Assembly: GCA_012522835.1 (NCBI GenBank)
Contig: JAAYJR010000596.1
Location: 1-44,022, forward strand
DNA: 44,022 bases
Direction of reading: 5' to 3'
DNA from: Bacteroidales bacterium
GTDB taxonomy: Bacteria; Bacteroidota; Bacteroidia; Bacteroidales; Prolixibacteraceae
Part shown: one piece after another, positions 15,537-27,929 of the stretch
Numbering within the stretch: position 1 is the stretch's first letter
Layout of the letters: every line of letters starts with the position of its first letter
Notes under the pieces: generated by a model
Told to the model about the DNA's origin: nothing
The model's database searches: none
The model's input: only the letters and a program-made list of their open reading frames with translations
Made by a program: the position numbers and the translations under genes

Positions 15537-16085
15537 ATGAGCGACACTAGTAAAAAATGGTATGTTCTTCGTGCAATTGGCGGGAAAGAGAAGAAAGTGA
15601 AAGAATATATCGAAAACGAAATCGCAAATGGAGATCTAAAGGGACTGGTAGAACAGGTTTTAATACCTACTGAGAAGGTTTATCAAATCAGGAATGGTAA
15701 AAAGATCAGCAAGGAAAGAAATTTTTTCCCGGGTTATGTCCTTGTAGAAGCATCGTTGGTTGGCGAAGCAGAGCATATTCTCAGAAGCATTCCTAATGTT
15801 ATTGGATTCCTCGGCGACACCAAAGGTGGGAATCCGTTGCCAATGCGACCAAACGAGGTTAACAGGATACTGGGTAAAGTGGATGAACTTGCCGAAACAG
15901 ATGAAGAATTGAATATTCCTTTTGTTGTAGGAGAGACAGTAAAAGTTATCGACGGACCATTTAACGGCTTTAACGGAACCATTGAGGGAATCAATGAGGA
16001 GAAGAAAAAGCTGCAGGTAATGGTGAAGATCTTTGGACGTAAAACTCCTTTAGAGCTTAGTTTTATGCAAGTTGAAAAGGAATAA
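15537..16085 (+). CDS. nusG: Transcription termination/antitermination factor NusG
   Basis: The 182-aa protein has an NGN domain (KWYVLRAIGGKEKKVKEYIE ... FFPGYVLVEA) and a C-terminal KOW domain (FVVGETVKVIDGPFNGFNGT). It binds RNA polymerase and couples transcription to translation or Rho. It sits 19 nt after secE in the standard order. Confidence 0.97.
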   Translation: MSDTSKKWYVLRAIGGKEKKVKEYIENEIANGDLKGLVEQVLIPTEKVYQIRNGKKISKERNFFPGYVLVEASLVGEAEHILRSIPNVIGFLGDTKGGNPLPMRPNEVNRILGKVDELAETDEELNIPFVVGETVKVIDGPFNGFNGTIEGINEEKKKLQVMVKIFGRKTPLELSFMQVEKE

Positions 16086-16105
16086 GAACGCGTTAATTTT
16101 AAGTT

Positions 16106-16549
16106 ATGGCAAAAGAAGTTGCTGGATTAATTAAGTTACAGATTAAAGGTGGTGCGGCAAATCCGTCACCACCGGTGGGGCCGGCACTTGGTGCCAAAGG
16201 GGTTAATATAATGCAATTTTGTAAGCAGTTTAACGGCCGTACACAGGATCAGGCAGGGAAATTACTTCCTGTTATAATTACTGTATACAGTGACAAGTCG
16301 TTCGACTTTATTATAAAACAACCACCCGTGGCCGTTCAATTGCTGGAGGCATCAAAAGCAAAAAAGGGTTCTGCTGAGCCACATGTTACTAAAGTGGCAT
16401 CAGTAACCTGGGAACAGGTAAGACAGATTGCAGAATTTAAAATGTCTGACCTGAATTGCTTTACAGTTGAATCGGCAATGAAAATGGTGGCCGGTACCGC
16501 CAGGAGTATGGGGATTGCCCTGAAGGGCACTTCACCATTCAATAATTAA
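16106..16549 (+). CDS. rplK: 50S ribosomal protein L11
   Basis: A 147-aa L11: N-terminal domain with the proline-rich [20 protein letters not shown] and C-terminal rRNA-binding domain ending SMGIALKG. It forms the GTPase-associated stalk base. 20 nt after nusG and 14 nt before rplA. Confidence 0.98.
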   Translation: MAKEVAGLIKLQIKGGAANPSPPVGPALGAKGVNIMQFCKQFNGRTQDQAGKLLPVIITVYSDKSFDFIIKQPPVAVQLLEASKAKKGSAEPHVTKVASVTWEQVRQIAEFKMSDLNCFTVESAMKMVAGTARSMGIALKGTSPFNN

Positions 16550-16563
16550 ATAAAAATTCTAAG

Positions 16564-17259
16564 ATGGGCAGAATTACGAAAAACAAAAAAGCTTCTCTGG
16601 AAAAACTTGATAAAGGCAGGTTATACTCTATTGATGAAGCTTCGGAGTTGGTTAAAGAGATATCATATACCAAATTCGATGCCTCAGTTGATTTAGACGT
16701 CCGGCTGGGAGTTGATCCAAGAAAAGCTAACCAGATGGTTAGAGGTGTAGTTTCGTTACCCCATGGAACTGGTAAAGAGGTTCGTGTTTTAGCTTTAGTA
16801 ACTCCTGACAAGGAGGATGAAGCCAAAGAAGCCGGAGCTGATTTTGTTGGTTTGGATGATTATATTGAAAAGATAAAAGGGGGTTGGACCGATATTGATG
16901 TGGTAATTACCATGCCGCCTGTTATGGGTAAAGTTGGCCAGTTAGGCCGTGTATTGGGTCCGCGTGGCCTGATGCCAAACCCAAAAAGCGGTACGGTGAC
17001 CATGGAGATAGGTAAAGCCGTCATGGAGGTTAAACAGGGTAAAATTGACTTTAAAGTTGATAAGTTTGGTATTGTACATACCTCAATCGGCAAAGTGTCA
17101 TTTTCTCCTGAGAAAATAAAAGAGAATGCAGTAGAATTTATCCACACTATTCAGAAGTTGAAACCAACAGCAGCTAAGGGTTCTTATATAAGAAGCATCT
17201 ACCTTTCCAGTACTATGAGCCCTGGTATTAAAGTTGAACCAAAGTCAGTCACTGACTAA
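16564..17259 (+). CDS. rplA: 50S ribosomal protein L1
   Basis: A 231-aa L1 of the L1 stalk: [21 protein letters not shown] near the N terminus, domain [21 protein letters not shown], and the C-terminal [14 protein letters not shown]. In other bacteria L1 also represses translation of its operon; no L1 operator was recognised here. Confidence 0.98.
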   Translation: MGRITKNKKASLEKLDKGRLYSIDEASELVKEISYTKFDASVDLDVRLGVDPRKANQMVRGVVSLPHGTGKEVRVLALVTPDKEDEAKEAGADFVGLDDYIEKIKGGWTDIDVVITMPPVMGKVGQLGRVLGPRGLMPNPKSGTVTMEIGKAVMEVKQGKIDFKVDKFGIVHTSIGKVSFSPEKIKENAVEFIHTIQKLKPTAAKGSYIRSIYLSSTMSPGIKVEPKSVTD

Positions 17260-17270
17260 AAAGAGTAAAA

Positions 17271-17789
17271 ATGAAAAGTTCAGAGAAGCAAGTTTTGATT
17301 AATAACTTACAGGAACAAATTGATTCGTACAACCATTTTTACCTGACTGACATTAGTGGTTTAAACGCTGCTGATACCAGTGAATTGAGAAGATTATGCT
17401 TTAAACAGGATGTAAAACTGGTTGTTGCGAAAAATACTTTATTACGTAAAGCTCTTGAAAATTCAGGCAAAAATGCCGGGGAACTTTACGATGCGCTAAA
17501 GGGAAATACATCGGTCATGTTTACCGAAGTCGGCAATGCTCCCGCCAAGTTGATAAAAGAGTTCAGAAAGAAACACAAGAGGCCTTTACTAAAGGCTGCA
17601 TTTGTTGAAGAATCAACTTATCTGGGAGAAGAACAACTTGATGCACTGATAGCAGTGAAATCCAAGAATGAACTTATTGCTGATGTTGTTGCTCTCTTGA
17701 AATCACCAATGCAGACATTGCTTTCGCAACTGCAAAGTGGTGGTAATACTATACATGGTGTTCTTGAAGCACTAAAAGAAAAAGAATAA
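17271..17789 (+). CDS. rplJ: 50S ribosomal protein L10
   Basis: A 172-aa L10: N-terminal rRNA-binding domain (HFYLTDISGLNAADTSELRR ... VVAKNTLLRKAL) and a C-terminal helix that docks L7/L12 dimers. It anchors the ribosomal stalk. 11 nt downstream of rplA. Confidence 0.97.
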   Translation: MKSSEKQVLINNLQEQIDSYNHFYLTDISGLNAADTSELRRLCFKQDVKLVVAKNTLLRKALENSGKNAGELYDALKGNTSVMFTEVGNAPAKLIKEFRKKHKRPLLKAAFVEESTYLGEEQLDALIAVKSKNELIADVVALLKSPMQTLLSQLQSGGNTIHGVLEALKEKE

Positions 17790-17823
17790 TTTATTATTGA
17801 AATAATTTTAAAAACAAGTCAAA

Positions 17824-18204
17824 ATGGCAGATTTAATACAGCTTGCAGAGGAGTTGGTAAATTTAACTGTTAAAGAGGTTAATGAATTAGCGGGGATCCT
17901 TAAAGATAAATATGGAATAGAACCGGCTGCTGCTGCAGTTGCAGTTGCCGGACCGGCAGCTGCGGGTGGCGAAGGCGAAGCCGCTGCAGAACAAACTGAA
18001 TTTGATGTTGTCCTGAAAGCAGCAGGTCAGTCAAAACTGGCAGTAGTTAAACTCGTAAAAGAATTAACCGGACTTGGTCTTAAAGAGGCCAAAGCAGTTG
18101 TTGATGAAGCTCCCAAGGCAATAAAAGAAAAAATTTCCAAAGAAGAAGCGGAAGCTCTGAAAAATCAGTTAGAAGAAGCAGGAGCCGAAGTAGAAGTTAA
18201 ATAA
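17824..18204 (+). CDS. rplL: 50S ribosomal protein L7/L12
   Basis: A 126-aa stalk protein: N-terminal dimerisation helices, Ala-rich hinge ([19 protein letters not shown]) and the factor-binding C-terminal domain ([20 protein letters not shown] ... [16 protein letters not shown]). Follows rplJ by 34 nt. The gap to rpoB is enlarged by a repeat. Confidence 0.98.
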   Translation: MADLIQLAEELVNLTVKEVNELAGILKDKYGIEPAAAAVAVAGPAAAGGEGEAAAEQTEFDVVLKAAGQSKLAVVKLVKELTGLGLKEAKAVVDEAPKAIKEKISKEEAEALKNQLEEAGAEVEVK

Positions 18205-18232
18205 TCACATTCCGGCCTGATAAAGGTTGCAT

Positions 18233-18380
18233 GGGGGATGTATCAAAATAGAGGTGTCCATTGTGATATTTCTATATTTTAAAGTCGTATTTCACAGTTG
18301 AACTGTTTGTAAATGAAAAATCCTTAAATTAATTTCAGAATATTATGAAAGGCTTAAAAACGACTTTTGATACATCTCCC
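18233..18380 (+). mobile_element. MITE-like inverted-repeat element between rplL and rpoB
   Basis: A 148-bp segment bounded by 16-bp inverted repeats with one mismatch: GGGGGATGTATCAAAA and TTTTGATACATCTCCC. A second nested pair, AAAGTCGT and ACGACTTT, lies further in. No ORF of its own. Non-coding, within the gap of an essential operon, so transcripts to rpoB would pass through a strong potential hairpin. No target-site duplication was found, and the ends differ from those of the tuf-secE element. Confidence 0.55.
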
Positions 18381-18423
18381 TGTTTGTGTATTTATATTTT
18401 ATTTAATTAACCTGTGCAGATAC

Positions 18424-21400
18424 ATGTCAGTTATAACAAAAAACGAGAGAATTAATTTTTCCTCAACTCAAACCAGGTTTGATTATCCTGACTTCCTGGA
18501 AGTACAAATTAAATCGTTTAAAGATTTTTTTCAGTTAAATACTACTCCTGAACAGCGAAAGGGGGAGGGATTACACCGTGTATTTCAGGAAAATTTTCCT
18601 ATAACTGATACACGTAATAATTTTGTTCTGGAATTTATCGATTACCAGGTTGATCCGCCACGATACTCAATTCTTGAATGTATTGAAAGGGGATTGACTT
18701 ATAGTGTGCCTGTTAAGGCTAAGTTGAAGCTTTATTGTACAGACCCGGAACACGAGGATTTCGATACGGTTGTTCAGGATGTTTATCTTGGTACAGTGCC
18801 GTATATGACCGATAAAGGTACTTTTATTATCAATGGGGCAGAGAGGGTAATTGTTTCGCAATTACACAGATCTCCCGGCGTATTTTTCGGACAGAGCCTG
18901 CATGCAAACGGGACTAAGCTCTATTCAGCACGTGTAATCCCTTTTAAGGGATCCTGGATAGAATTTGCTACAGATATTAACAGTGTAATGTTCGCCTATA
19001 TCGACAGGAAGAAAAAACTGCCTGTTACTACTCTGTTACGTGCAATAGGATACGAAAGCGATAAGGATATTCTTGAAATATTCAACCTTGCAGATGAAAT
19101 AAAGGTATCCAGAAGCGGCCTCAAAAAGGTTATAGGCAGAAAACTTGCTGCACGTGTTTTGAAATCATGGGTTGAGGATTTCGTCGATGAGGATACAGGG
19201 GAAGTAGTTTCTATTGAGAGGAACGAAGTTATAATTGATCGTGAAACTGTTCTTGAGGAAGATCATATTGAGGATATTTTGGAATCAGGAGTTAAGACTG
19301 TCCTGATTCATAAAGATGATCAGAGGCAACAGGATTTTGCAATCATTTACAATACTTTGCAAAAAGATCCCTGTAATTCTGAGAAGGAGGCAGTACTTCA
19401 TATTTACCGGCAGCTGAGGAACGCTGAGCCACCGGATGAAGCAACTGCCAGAGATGTAATAGATAAGCTGTTTTTCTCGGATAAAAGATATGATCTTGGT
19501 GAGGTTGGACGTTACAGGATCAACAGGAAACTCGGACTTGAGGTAGACTCGGAGATCAGGGTTTTGACAAGAGAAGATATTATAGAGATTATAAGATATC
19601 TGATCCAGCTGGTTAATTCCAAAACAGATGTTGATGATATAGATCACCTGAGCAACAGGCGTGTCCGTACTGTAGGGGAACAAATGTTCAACCAGTTTGG
19701 CGTTGGATTAGCCAGAATGGCACGTACTATCCGCGAAAGGATGAATGTCCGCGATAATGAAGTTTTCACACCAATAGACCTTATTAATTCAAAAACACTG
19801 TCATCGGTTATCAATTCCTTCTTTGGAACTAATGCATTGTCGCAGTTCATGGACCAGACAAATCCCCTTGCAGAAATGACCCATAAGAGGAGGATGTCTG
19901 CACTTGGTCCCGGAGGATTGTCGAGGGAACGTGCCGGATTTGAGGTGAGGGATGTGCATTATACCCATTACGGGAGACTCTGTCCGATAGAAACCCCTGA
20001 AGGGCCAAATATCGGACTTATATCTTCATTGTGCGTTTTTGCCAAGATAAATGACCTGGGCTTTATTGCCACACCATACAGAATAGTTAAGGAAGGCAGG
20101 GTGGATCTCTCGGATGATGGGACAGTTTACCTGACAGCTGAGGAAGAAGAGGGACGAATTATAGCACAGGCAAATGCCCCTATTGATGAAAAGGGCTTTT
20201 TTATTAATCAGAAAGTCAAATCAAGGCTTGACGGCGATTATCCATTGATTGATAAGGAGGAGGTAAACCTGATGGATGTGGGGCCAAACCAGATTGCATC
20301 TGTGGCTGCTTCACTGATATCCTTCCTTGAACATGATGATGCCAACAGGGCGTTGATGGGCTCAAATATGATGAGACAGGCTGTGCCGTTGCTGAGGCCT
20401 GAAACCCCTATAGTTGGAACAGGGCTGGAAGGAATAACCGCATCTGATTCAAGGGTGATGATAAAAGCAGAGTTTGACGGTGTGGTTGAATATGTTGATT
20501 CCACCCAGATAATTGTCCGTTACGATGTTACTGATGATGACAGATTCGTAAGTTTCGACCCGGAGGTAGTTACTTATGAACTGCTTAAATATGCCAAGAC
20601 AAATCAGGGGACTACAATTGATCTTAAGCCTATAGTTTCTAAGGGTGAAAGGATTACCAAAGGACAGATATTAACCGAGGGTTACGCTACTCAAAATGGC
20701 GAGCTGGCCCTGGGGAGAAACCTGATGGTGGCTTTTATGCCCTGGCAGGGTTATAACTATGAGGATGCAATTGTGGTTTCTGAACGTATTGTGAGAGAGG
20801 ATATATTCACATCTGTACATGTCGATGAATACAGCCTTGAGGTGCGGGATACAAAGCGGGGACTGGAAGAGTTTACATCCGACATACCAAATGTAAGTGA
20901 AGATGCTACAAAAAATCTTGATGAAAATGGATTGATCAGGATTGGGGCAGACGTTAAACCCGGTGATATTCTGATTGGCAAGATTACTCCCAAAGGGGAA
21001 TCTGACCCTTCTCCGGAGGAAAAATTGTTAAGGGCAATTTTTGGAGATAAAGCAGGTGACGTCAAAGATGCTTCCCTGAAGGCCACTCCTTCTCTAACTG
21101 GTATAGTAATTGACAAAAAATTGTTTTCCAGGATCGGAAAAGAGAAGAAGGGCAAAAATGTAACGAAGGTAATGCTTGATCAGATTGACGAAAAGTTTGA
21201 TCGTGAGGTTTCTGCATTACGCTCCAGACTGGAAGATAAACTATTTGCCCTTGTTAGCGGTAAAACATCCCAGGGGGTAAAAGATTTTTATGGTACAGAG
21301 ATTATCTCAAAAGGGGTAAAATTCACGCTAAAACAATTACAGGAAATTGATTATCTGACGATCAATCCATCCAAATGGACCACAGATAAAAATAGAAATG

Positions 21401-22236
21401 ATCTGATCTTCAGGTTGATCAATAATTATATAATGAAGCATAAAGAGGCTGAGGCACTTGCCAGACGCGACAGGTATAATGTTACCATAGGGGATGAACT
21501 CCCTCCGGGTATCATTCAGCTGGCAAAGATCTTTATTGCAAAGAAACGTAAGCTTCAGATCGGTGATAAAATGGCAGGCAGGCATGGAAATAAAGGTATT
21601 GTTTCACGTGTTGTAAGGCAGGAGGATATGCCGTTCCTTGACGACGGGACTCCGGTTGATATAGTTCTAAACCCACTGGGCGTACCTTCAAGGATGAACC
21701 TGGGACAGATCTATGAGACTGTTCTCGGCTGGGCAGGACAAAAGCTGGGGCTAAAATTTTCAACTCCTATATTCGATGGGGCCTCACTTGAACAGATAAC
21801 AGAATATACTGATAAAGCCGGTTGTCCCAGGTATGGCAGGACTGTCCTTTACGACGGAGAAACGGGCGAACCTTTTGATCAGCATGCCACGGTGGGCATG
21901 ATTTATATGATGAAGCTCGGCCATATGGTTGAGGATAAGATGCATGCACGTTCGATAGGGCCTTATTCACTTATTACCCAGCAGCCCCTGGGTGGTAAAG
22001 CACAGTTTGGAGGACAAAGGTTTGGTGAAATGGAAGTATGGGCGCTCGAAGCATTTGGAGCTTCTCATATACTTCAGGAGATCCTCACGGTAAAATCAGA
22101 TGATGTAATGGGACGTGCAAAAGCTTATGAAACAATAGTAAAAGGAGAGCCGATGCCACAACCCGGAATTCCCGAATCACTTAATGTGCTATTGCATGAA
22201 TTAAGAGGCCTTGGCCTCAGTATACGCATGGAATAG
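18424..22236 (+). CDS. rpoB: DNA-directed RNA polymerase subunit beta
   Basis: A 1270-aa beta subunit with all expected regions: the protrusion/lobe, the rifampicin-pocket region ([40 protein letters not shown]), the active-site [10 protein letters not shown] and [10 protein letters not shown], and the C-terminal clamp connector. Wild-type rifampicin-region residues appear intact. The track start at 18367 lies in the repeat; the ATG at 18424 ([14 protein letters not shown]) matches the family. Confidence 0.98.
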   Translation: MSVITKNERINFSSTQTRFDYPDFLEVQIKSFKDFFQLNTTPEQRKGEGLHRVFQENFPITDTRNNFVLEFIDYQVDPPRYSILECIERGLTYSVPVKAKLKLYCTDPEHEDFDTVVQDVYLGTVPYMTDKGTFIINGAERVIVSQLHRSPGVFFGQSLHANGTKLYSARVIPFKGSWIEFATDINSVMFAYIDRKKKLPVTTLLRAIGYESDKDILEIFNLADEIKVSRSGLKKVIGRKLAARVLKSWVEDFVDEDTGEVVSIERNEVIIDRETVLEEDHIEDILESGVKTVLIHKDDQRQQDFAIIYNTLQKDPCNSEKEAVLHIYRQLRNAEPPDEATARDVIDKLFFSDKRYDLGEVGRYRINRKLGLEVDSEIRVLTREDIIEIIRYLIQLVNSKTDVDDIDHLSNRRVRTVGEQMFNQFGVGLARMARTIRERMNVRDNEVFTPIDLINSKTLSSVINSFFGTNALSQFMDQTNPLAEMTHKRRMSALGPGGLSRERAGFEVRDVHYTHYGRLCPIETPEGPNIGLISSLCVFAKINDLGFIATPYRIVKEGRVDLSDDGTVYLTAEEEEGRIIAQANAPIDEKGFFINQKVKSRLDGDYPLIDKEEVNLMDVGPNQIASVAASLISFLEHDDANRALMGSNMMRQAVPLLRPETPIVGTGLEGITASDSRVMIKAEFDGVVEYVDSTQIIVRYDVTDDDRFVSFDPEVVTYELLKYAKTNQGTTIDLKPIVSKGERITKGQILTEGYATQNGELALGRNLMVAFMPWQGYNYEDAIVVSERIVREDIFTSVHVDEYSLEVRDTKRGLEEFTSDIPNVSEDATKNLDENGLIRIGADVKPGDILIGKITPKGESDPSPEEKLLRAIFGDKAGDVKDASLKATPSLTGIVIDKKLFSRIGKEKKGKNVTKVMLDQIDEKFDREVSALRSRLEDKLFALVSGKTSQGVKDFYGTEIISKGVKFTLKQLQEIDYLTINPSKWTTDKNRNDLIFRLINNYIMKHKEAEALARRDRYNVTIGDELPPGIIQLAKIFIAKKRKLQIGDKMAGRHGNKGIVSRVVRQEDMPFLDDGTPVDIVLNPLGVPSRMNLGQIYETVLGWAGQKLGLKFSTPIFDGASLEQITEYTDKAGCPRYGRTVLYDGETGEPFDQHATVGMIYMMKLGHMVEDKMHARSIGPYSLITQQPLGGKAQFGGQRFGEMEVWALEAFGASHILQEILTVKSDDVMGRAKAYETIVKGEPMPQPGIPESLNVLLHELRGLGLSIRME

Positions 22237-22288
22237 TAACCATAGCTGCTGTATACGTGTTCGGTTTTAATGAATATTTATTACAATT

Positions 22289-25200
22289 ATGGCATTCAGA
22301 AAAGAAAACAAAGTAAAAGGTAGATTTGCAAAAATTTCTATAAGCCTTTCCTCTCCGGAAGAAATTCTGGAAAGATCTTATGGTGAGGTTTTAAAACCCG
22401 AAACAATTAACTACAGAACCTATAAACCTGAACGCGATGGTTTGTTTTGCGAGCGTATATTCGGACCTGTAAAAGATTACGAGTGTCATTGCGGTAAATA
22501 TAAGCGAATCAGATATAAAGGAATAGTTTGCGACCGGTGCGGTGTTGAAGTAACTGAAAAGAAGGTAAGGCGCGAACGAATGGGTCATATTGCCCTTGTG
22601 GTGCCGGTTGCCCATATTTGGTACTTCCGTTCACTTCCTAATAAAATAGGATACCTGCTTGGTTTGCCGTCTAAAAAACTCGATTCAATAATATATTACG
22701 AAAGATATGTGGTTATTAATCCCGGGCTAAAGGCAACAGACGGGGTTAAGGAGCTTGACTTTCTGACAGAAGAAGAATATTTGGATATTTTAGACTCACT
22801 GCCTAAAGAGAATGCACTTCTCGATGATGACGATCCTAATAAATTTGTTGCAAAAATGGGAGCGGAAGCCCTGTTTGAAATATTGCGAAAACTTGACCTG
22901 GATGACTTGTCATATACTTTAAGGCACAAAGCTAATACCGAAACCTCGCAACAGAGAAAAAATGAGGCATTGAAACGCCTTCAGGTTGTCGAAGCATTCA
23001 GGGCCAGCAAGAGCCTTAACCATCCCGAGTGGATGATCGTAAGGGTGGTACCTGTAATCCCTCCGGACCTGAGGCCTTTGGTTCCTCTCGACGGAGGCAG
23101 GTTTGCCACATCAGACCTGAATGACCTCTACCGGAGGGTTATTATTAGAAACAACCGGTTGAAGAGGCTGATAGAAATAAAAGCCCCGGAGGTAATCCTA
23201 AGGAATGAAAAAAGAATGCTGCAGGAATCTGTAGATTCACTGTTCGATAATTCCAGAAAGGCAAATGCTGTAAAAACTGAAAATAACAGGGCATTAAAAT
23301 CCCTGTCTGACAGCTTAAAAGGCAAACAGGGCCGGTTCCGTCAGAATCTTCTGGGTAAGAGAGTCGACTATTCTGCCCGTTCTGTAATCGTGGTTGGCCC
23401 GAAATTGAAACTTCATGAATGCGGCCTTCCCAAAGATATGGCGGCAGAGCTTTATAAACCTTTTATAATCCGTAAACTTATTGAGAGAGGGATTGTAAAA
23501 ACTGTTAAGTCAGCAAAGAAGATAGTTGACAGGAAGGACCCTGTGGTATGGGAAATACTGGAAAATGTATTGAAGGGTCATCCTGTTATGCTGAACCGTG
23601 CGCCTACTTTGCACCGTCTTTCTATCCAGGCGTTTCAACCTGTGATGATTGAAGGAAAGGCAATTCAGCTTCACCCTCTTGTGTGTACCGGGTTCAATGC
23701 CGATTTCGACGGCGACCAGATGGCAGTTCACCTTCCTTTGGGAAATGCTGCTATCCTTGAAGCTCAATTGCTTATGCTGGCATCACACAACCTTCTCAAT
23801 CCGGCCAATGGCGCTCCTATTCATGTGCCTTCGCAGGATATGGTACTTGGATTGTATTATATGACTAAGCAAAGGGAAGGTTCTGCAGGTGAAGGTATGA
23901 CATTCTACTCTCCCGAAGAGGTAACTATTGCCTATTCAGAAAGGGTTGTCGGACTTCATGCTATTATAAAAGTAAAAGTGGAGGATATCGACGAGAACGG
24001 TGAATTTTTTAAACATATAATCGAGACAACAGTAGGTAGGATCCTTTTCAATGAATACGTTCCCCGTAAGGTAGGATATATCAATCAGTTACTTACCAAG
24101 AAATCGCTCAGGTCAATTATCTCTGACGTTTTCAATAAATGCGGAAATGCAGAAACTGTGGCATTCCTGGATGCCATTAAAGACCTTGGTTATCACATGG
24201 CTTACAGGGGCGGCTTATCATTCAATCTTGATGATGTTATAGTTCCGGTTGATAAGGAGACTATTGTTGAAGATGGTTATAGTGAGGTCGAGGAGGTTGT
24301 CGGCAACTATAATATGGGCTTTATTACCAACAATGAAAGATATAATCAGGTTATTGATATCTGGACACATGCCAACTCTAAGCTGACCTATTCGGTTATG
24401 AAAACCCTGAGCACTGATAAGCAGGGCTTTAATTCAATCTATATGATGCTTGACTCAGGGGCCAGGGGGTCAAAAGAACAAATCAGGCAGTTATGCGGGA
24501 TGAGAGGGTTGATGGCCAAACCACAAAAATCGGGATCAACAGGTTCGCAGATCATTGAAAACCCTATCCTGGCTAATTTTAAAGAGGGGCTATCTGTACT
24601 GGAATATTTTATTTCAACCCACGGAGCCCGTAAGGGTTTGGCAGATACTGCCCTGAAAACAGCTGATGCCGGGTATCTTACCCGTCGTCTTGTTGATGTA
24701 TCCCAGGATGTTATAATTTCCGAAGAGGATTGTGGTACATTAAGGGGAATTGTTGCTACTGCAATTAAAAATAATGAAGAGGTTGTTGCCTCACTGTACG
24801 AAAGGATCATTGGCAGGACCTCTGTTCATGATATTTACCATCCGCTTAATGGTGAACTTTTAGTAAAATCCGGAGGTGAGATCACTGAAGGTGTTGCTGC
24901 CGCAATTGAAGATTCTCCTATTGAAGGCATTGAAATCCGCTCGGTGCTCACATGTGAGTCACAGGTAGGAGTTTGTACCAAATGTTATGGAAGAAACCTG
25001 GCAACAGGTAAAATGGTGCAAAAAGGAGAAGCTGTGGGAGTCATTGCCGCCCAGTCTATTGGTGAGCCGGGAACACAGCTGACACTGCGGACTTTCCACG
25101 TTGGTGGTATTGCAGGAAATATATCAGCCCAGTCGGCAATCGAAGCCCGGTATGACGGTATTATAGAGATTGATGAGTTACGTTCAGTTGCATTGAAAAA

Positions 25201-26551
25201 TGATGATGATAAGTCTGTCGAAGTAGTAGTAAGTCGTCTTGCGGAATTAAAGATAATTGATAAGAATACTCAAATACCTTTATCAACACATCCACTTCCT
25301 TATGGTTCGAAGTTATACGTCAAAAGCGGTGATGATATTAGAAAAGGAAAGTTGATATGCGAATGGGACCCGTTTAATGGAGTTATAATTAGTGAGTTTG
25401 ACGGTAAAATTGAATTTGAACATCTTATTGAGGGAGTCACTTTCCGCGAGGAATCTGATGAACAGACCGGGTATAGTGAAAAAGTAATTATAGAGACCAG
25501 GGACAAAACAAAAAATCCCACTTTAAAGATATTAGATAAGGATGGGGTTCAAATACGTTCATACAACCTGCCTGTTGGAGGCCATATTGCAGTTTCCGAC
25601 GGACAGAAGGTGAATGCAGGCATTGTACTGGTCAAGATACCAAGGGCAGCAGGAAAGGCCGGTGATATAACCGGTGGTTTGCCAAGGGTTACAGAGTTGT
25701 TTGAAGCACGTAACCCCTCGAACCCTGCAGTTGTTTCTGAAATTGACGGTGAAGTTTCCCTGGGTAAAATTAAGAGAGGAAACCGGGAAATTATAATCAC
25801 TTCGAAAACTGACAATGTTAAGAAATATCTGGTGCCCCTTTCAAAACAGATACTCGTCCAGGAGAATGACTATATCAGGGCAGGTACTCCTCTGTCTGAC
25901 GGAGCAACCACTCCTTCGGATATATTGGCGATCAAAGGGCCTACGGCTGTTCAGGAGTATATTCTGAATGAGGTTCAGGATGTTTACCGGATGCAGGGTG
26001 TTAAGATTAATGATAAGCACTTCGAGGTTATAATTCGCCAGATGATGAGGAAGGTTGAGATTGAAGATCCGGGTGATACCAGGTTCCTCGAAAAGCAGGT
26101 TGTAGATAAGAATGAGTTCATTTCAGAAAATGACTGGATTTGGAATAAGAAGGTTGTTATTGAACCTGGCGATGCTGAAGGAATAAAAGCCGGCCAGATA
26201 ATCTCTTCAAGGAGGCTCAGGGATGAAAATTCACAGTTGAGAAGAAAAGATAAAAAACTTATAGAGTCCAGAGATGCCATCCCTGCAACATCCAGCCAGA
26301 TTTTACAGGGTATTACAAGGGCAGCGCTTCAAACGAGAAGCTGGCTTTCAGCAGCATCTTTCCAGGAGACAACCAAAGTGCTTAATGAAGCAGCTATAAA
26401 CGGAAAAACAGATTTCCTTGACGGCCTGAAGGAGAATGTTATTTGCGGACACCTCATCCCTGCAGGTACAGGATTGAAGGAATATAAAAACCTTATAGTC
26501 GGGTCGAGGGAAGAGTATGACCGGATGATCGAAATGAAAAAGAGTATTTAA
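22289..26551 (+). CDS. rpoC: DNA-directed RNA polymerase subunit beta'
   Basis: A 1420-aa beta' subunit: N-terminal zinc ribbon ([20 protein letters not shown]), catalytic [12 protein letters not shown] with the three Mg-binding Asp, bridge helix and trigger-loop region ([16 protein letters not shown]), and the second Cys cluster [19 protein letters not shown]. Starts 52 nt after rpoB; length is normal for Bacteroidota. Confidence 0.99.
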   Translation: MAFRKENKVKGRFAKISISLSSPEEILERSYGEVLKPETINYRTYKPERDGLFCERIFGPVKDYECHCGKYKRIRYKGIVCDRCGVEVTEKKVRRERMGHIALVVPVAHIWYFRSLPNKIGYLLGLPSKKLDSIIYYERYVVINPGLKATDGVKELDFLTEEEYLDILDSLPKENALLDDDDPNKFVAKMGAEALFEILRKLDLDDLSYTLRHKANTETSQQRKNEALKRLQVVEAFRASKSLNHPEWMIVRVVPVIPPDLRPLVPLDGGRFATSDLNDLYRRVIIRNNRLKRLIEIKAPEVILRNEKRMLQESVDSLFDNSRKANAVKTENNRALKSLSDSLKGKQGRFRQNLLGKRVDYSARSVIVVGPKLKLHECGLPKDMAAELYKPFIIRKLIERGIVKTVKSAKKIVDRKDPVVWEILENVLKGHPVMLNRAPTLHRLSIQAFQPVMIEGKAIQLHPLVCTGFNADFDGDQMAVHLPLGNAAILEAQLLMLASHNLLNPANGAPIHVPSQDMVLGLYYMTKQREGSAGEGMTFYSPEEVTIAYSERVVGLHAIIKVKVEDIDENGEFFKHIIETTVGRILFNEYVPRKVGYINQLLTKKSLRSIISDVFNKCGNAETVAFLDAIKDLGYHMAYRGGLSFNLDDVIVPVDKETIVEDGYSEVEEVVGNYNMGFITNNERYNQVIDIWTHANSKLTYSVMKTLSTDKQGFNSIYMMLDSGARGSKEQIRQLCGMRGLMAKPQKSGSTGSQIIENPILANFKEGLSVLEYFISTHGARKGLADTALKTADAGYLTRRLVDVSQDVIISEEDCGTLRGIVATAIKNNEEVVASLYERIIGRTSVHDIYHPLNGELLVKSGGEITEGVAAAIEDSPIEGIEIRSVLTCESQVGVCTKCYGRNLATGKMVQKGEAVGVIAAQSIGEPGTQLTLRTFHVGGIAGNISAQSAIEARYDGIIEIDELRSVALKNDDDKSVEVVVSRLAELKIIDKNTQIPLSTHPLPYGSKLYVKSGDDIRKGKLICEWDPFNGVIISEFDGKIEFEHLIEGVTFREESDEQTGYSEKVIIETRDKTKNPTLKILDKDGVQIRSYNLPVGGHIAVSDGQKVNAGIVLVKIPRAAGKAGDITGGLPRVTELFEARNPSNPAVVSEIDGEVSLGKIKRGNREIIITSKTDNVKKYLVPLSKQILVQENDYIRAGTPLSDGATTPSDILAIKGPTAVQEYILNEVQDVYRMQGVKINDKHFEVIIRQMMRKVEIEDPGDTRFLEKQVVDKNEFISENDWIWNKKVVIEPGDAEGIKAGQIISSRRLRDENSQLRRKDKKLIESRDAIPATSSQILQGITRAALQTRSWLSAASFQETTKVLNEAAINGKTDFLDGLKENVICGHLIPAGTGLKEYKNLIVGSREEYDRMIEMKKSI

Positions 26552-26562
26552 GCAATAATATC

Positions 26563-26886
26563 ATGGATGACGTAAAGAAAAAACAACAGCTGAATATTGA
26601 ACTAAGTGAGGAGGTTGCACAGGGGATTTACTCCAATCTTGCTGTAATCACCCATTCTGCTTCAGAATTTATCATTGACTTTATAAGAATTATGCCGGGT
26701 ATTCCGAAAGCAAATGTAAAATCACGGGTTATACTGACTCCTGAACATGCAAAGCGTTTGTTATTAGCCCTTCAGGATAATATAAAAAAATATGAAGCTG
26801 TTCACGGCCCTGTAAAAAATATTGTGCCGGGATCTGATCCATCCATGCCGCCTTTAAGTTTTGGCGGACCGACAGCGCAGGCCTAA
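26563..26886 (+). CDS. DUF3467 family protein
   Basis: A 107-aa protein of unknown function that follows rpoC in many Bacteroidota. The core is IELSEEVAQGIYSNLAVITHSASEFIIDF and a C-terminal VILTPEHAKRLLLALQDNIKKYE, with a Pro-rich tail. It is 11 nt after rpoC and before the operon terminator, so it is the last gene of the RNA polymerase transcript. Confidence 0.88.
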   Translation: MDDVKKKQQLNIELSEEVAQGIYSNLAVITHSASEFIIDFIRIMPGIPKANVKSRVILTPEHAKRLLLALQDNIKKYEAVHGPVKNIVPGSDPSMPPLSFGGPTAQA

Positions 26887-26907
26887 ATACAGCTGTTAAA
26901 TAATTGG

Positions 26908-26944
26908 GCTGCCTGATGATATACCATTTATCAGGCAGCTTTTT
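26908..26944 (+). terminator. Intrinsic terminator ending the rpoBC operon
   Basis: A 10-bp perfect stem GCTGCCTGAT/ATCAGGCAGC, 12-nt loop, then TTTTT. It lies between convergent DUF3467 and cysK. On the minus strand the trailing sequence is not U-rich, so it mainly serves the plus-strand operon. Confidence 0.93.
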
Positions 26945-26947
26945 ATA

Positions 26948-27859
26948 TTAATATAGGTCGGGTATGGAGAGGTATCTTTCGCCATGGTCATATGCAAAAG
27001 TCATTATTCGCGACCCTTCTGGAATTTCTTTAATCTTTTTTGCTACGGCTGCAAGTGAGGCTCCTGAAGATATTCCTATAAATAAACCTTCCAGCTTTGC
27101 AGCTTTTTTTGCATATTCAAATGCCTCCTCCTTCGAAACAGTTATGGTTCCGTCGAGTAGTTCTGTTTTGAGGTTGTCGGGTATGAAACCTGCTCCTATT
27201 CCCTGGATTTTATGAGGCCCCGGCTGGCCACCGCCGATTACAGGACTATCGGACGGTTCGACAGCAAAAACTTTAAGCCCGGGGAATTCTTTTTTGAGCA
27301 CTTCAGCTGTACCGCTTATATGGCCGCCTGTGCCCACTCCGGAGATCAGATAATCCAGTCCGTCGGGAAAATCATGCAAGATCTCTGTTGCCGTTTTTTT
27401 TCGGTGAACGTCAATATTTGACGGGTTTGAAAATTGAAGGGGAATCCACGAATTCCTGATCTCCGATGCCAGCTCCCTGGCTTTGTCAATTGAGCCGTTC
27501 ATTCCCTGTTCTTTAGGAGTAAGCACCAGTTCTGCCCCCAAAGCATTCAATACCCTGCGCCTTTCCATTGTCATAGATTCGGGCATGGTCAGAATTAGCC
27601 GGTAACCCTTTACAGCAGCAACCAGTGCAAGTCCGATGCCTGTATTTCCCGAAGTGGGTTCTATTATCACTGAACCGGGTTTTAATATTCCTGCTTTTTC
27701 TGCATCTTCTACCATTGATTGGGCGATTCTGTCTTTGATGCTCCCTCCCGGGTTGGTCTTTTCTACTTTTACCCAAACTTCGTAGCCGGCAGGATAGAGC
27801 CGGTTGATCCTTACATGGGGTGTGTTCCCGATAGTCTCTAAAATGTTATTTGCCTTCAT
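26948..27859 (-). CDS. cysK: Cysteine synthase A (O-acetylserine sulfhydrylase)
   Basis: A 303-aa PLP enzyme making cysteine from O-acetylserine and sulfide. The PLP lysine is in NPGGSIKDR, the substrate loop is [10 protein letters not shown], the phosphate-binding loop is [11 protein letters not shown], and FIGISSGAS is near the C terminus. Its start lies 16 nt after the U-run of an intrinsic terminator, which is itself preceded by a Cys-rich leader ORF. Expression is therefore likely controlled by attenuation that senses charged tRNA-Cys (see the leader entries). Confidence 0.96.
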   Translation of the reverse strand: MKANNILETIGNTPHVRINRLYPAGYEVWVKVEKTNPGGSIKDRIAQSMVEDAEKAGILKPGSVIIEPTSGNTGIGLALVAAVKGYRLILTMPESMTMERRRVLNALGAELVLTPKEQGMNGSIDKARELASEIRNSWIPLQFSNPSNIDVHRKKTATEILHDFPDGLDYLISGVGTGGHISGTAEVLKKEFPGLKVFAVEPSDSPVIGGGQPGPHKIQGIGAGFIPDNLKTELLDGTITVSKEEAFEYAKKAAKLEGLFIGISSGASLAAVAKKIKEIPEGSRIMTFAYDHGERYLSIPDLY

Positions 27860-27875
27860 ATGATTAAAATTAATT

Positions 27876-27904
27876 AAAAAAAAACCTTCCGATTTAAGGA
27901 AGGC
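27876..27904 (-). terminator. Leader terminator (attenuator) of cysK
   Basis: On the minus strand CCTTCC, loop TTAAATC, GGAAGG, then nine Ts. Upstream A residues extend the stem against the T-run. It stands between the leader ORF stop (27930) and the cysK ATG (27859). It could also end the ABC-transporter transcript, but its position 16 nt before cysK implies that cysK transcripts must pass through it. Confidence 0.85.
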
Positions 27905-27929
27905 TTTTTCATGTAAATATTATTCTCAT

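Noticed and set aside
18367-18423. N-terminal extension of rpoB in the ORF track
   Set aside because: The extra 19 residues start with TTG inside the right end of the repeat; RpoB homologues start at [14 protein letters not shown]-like sequence, so 18424 is used.
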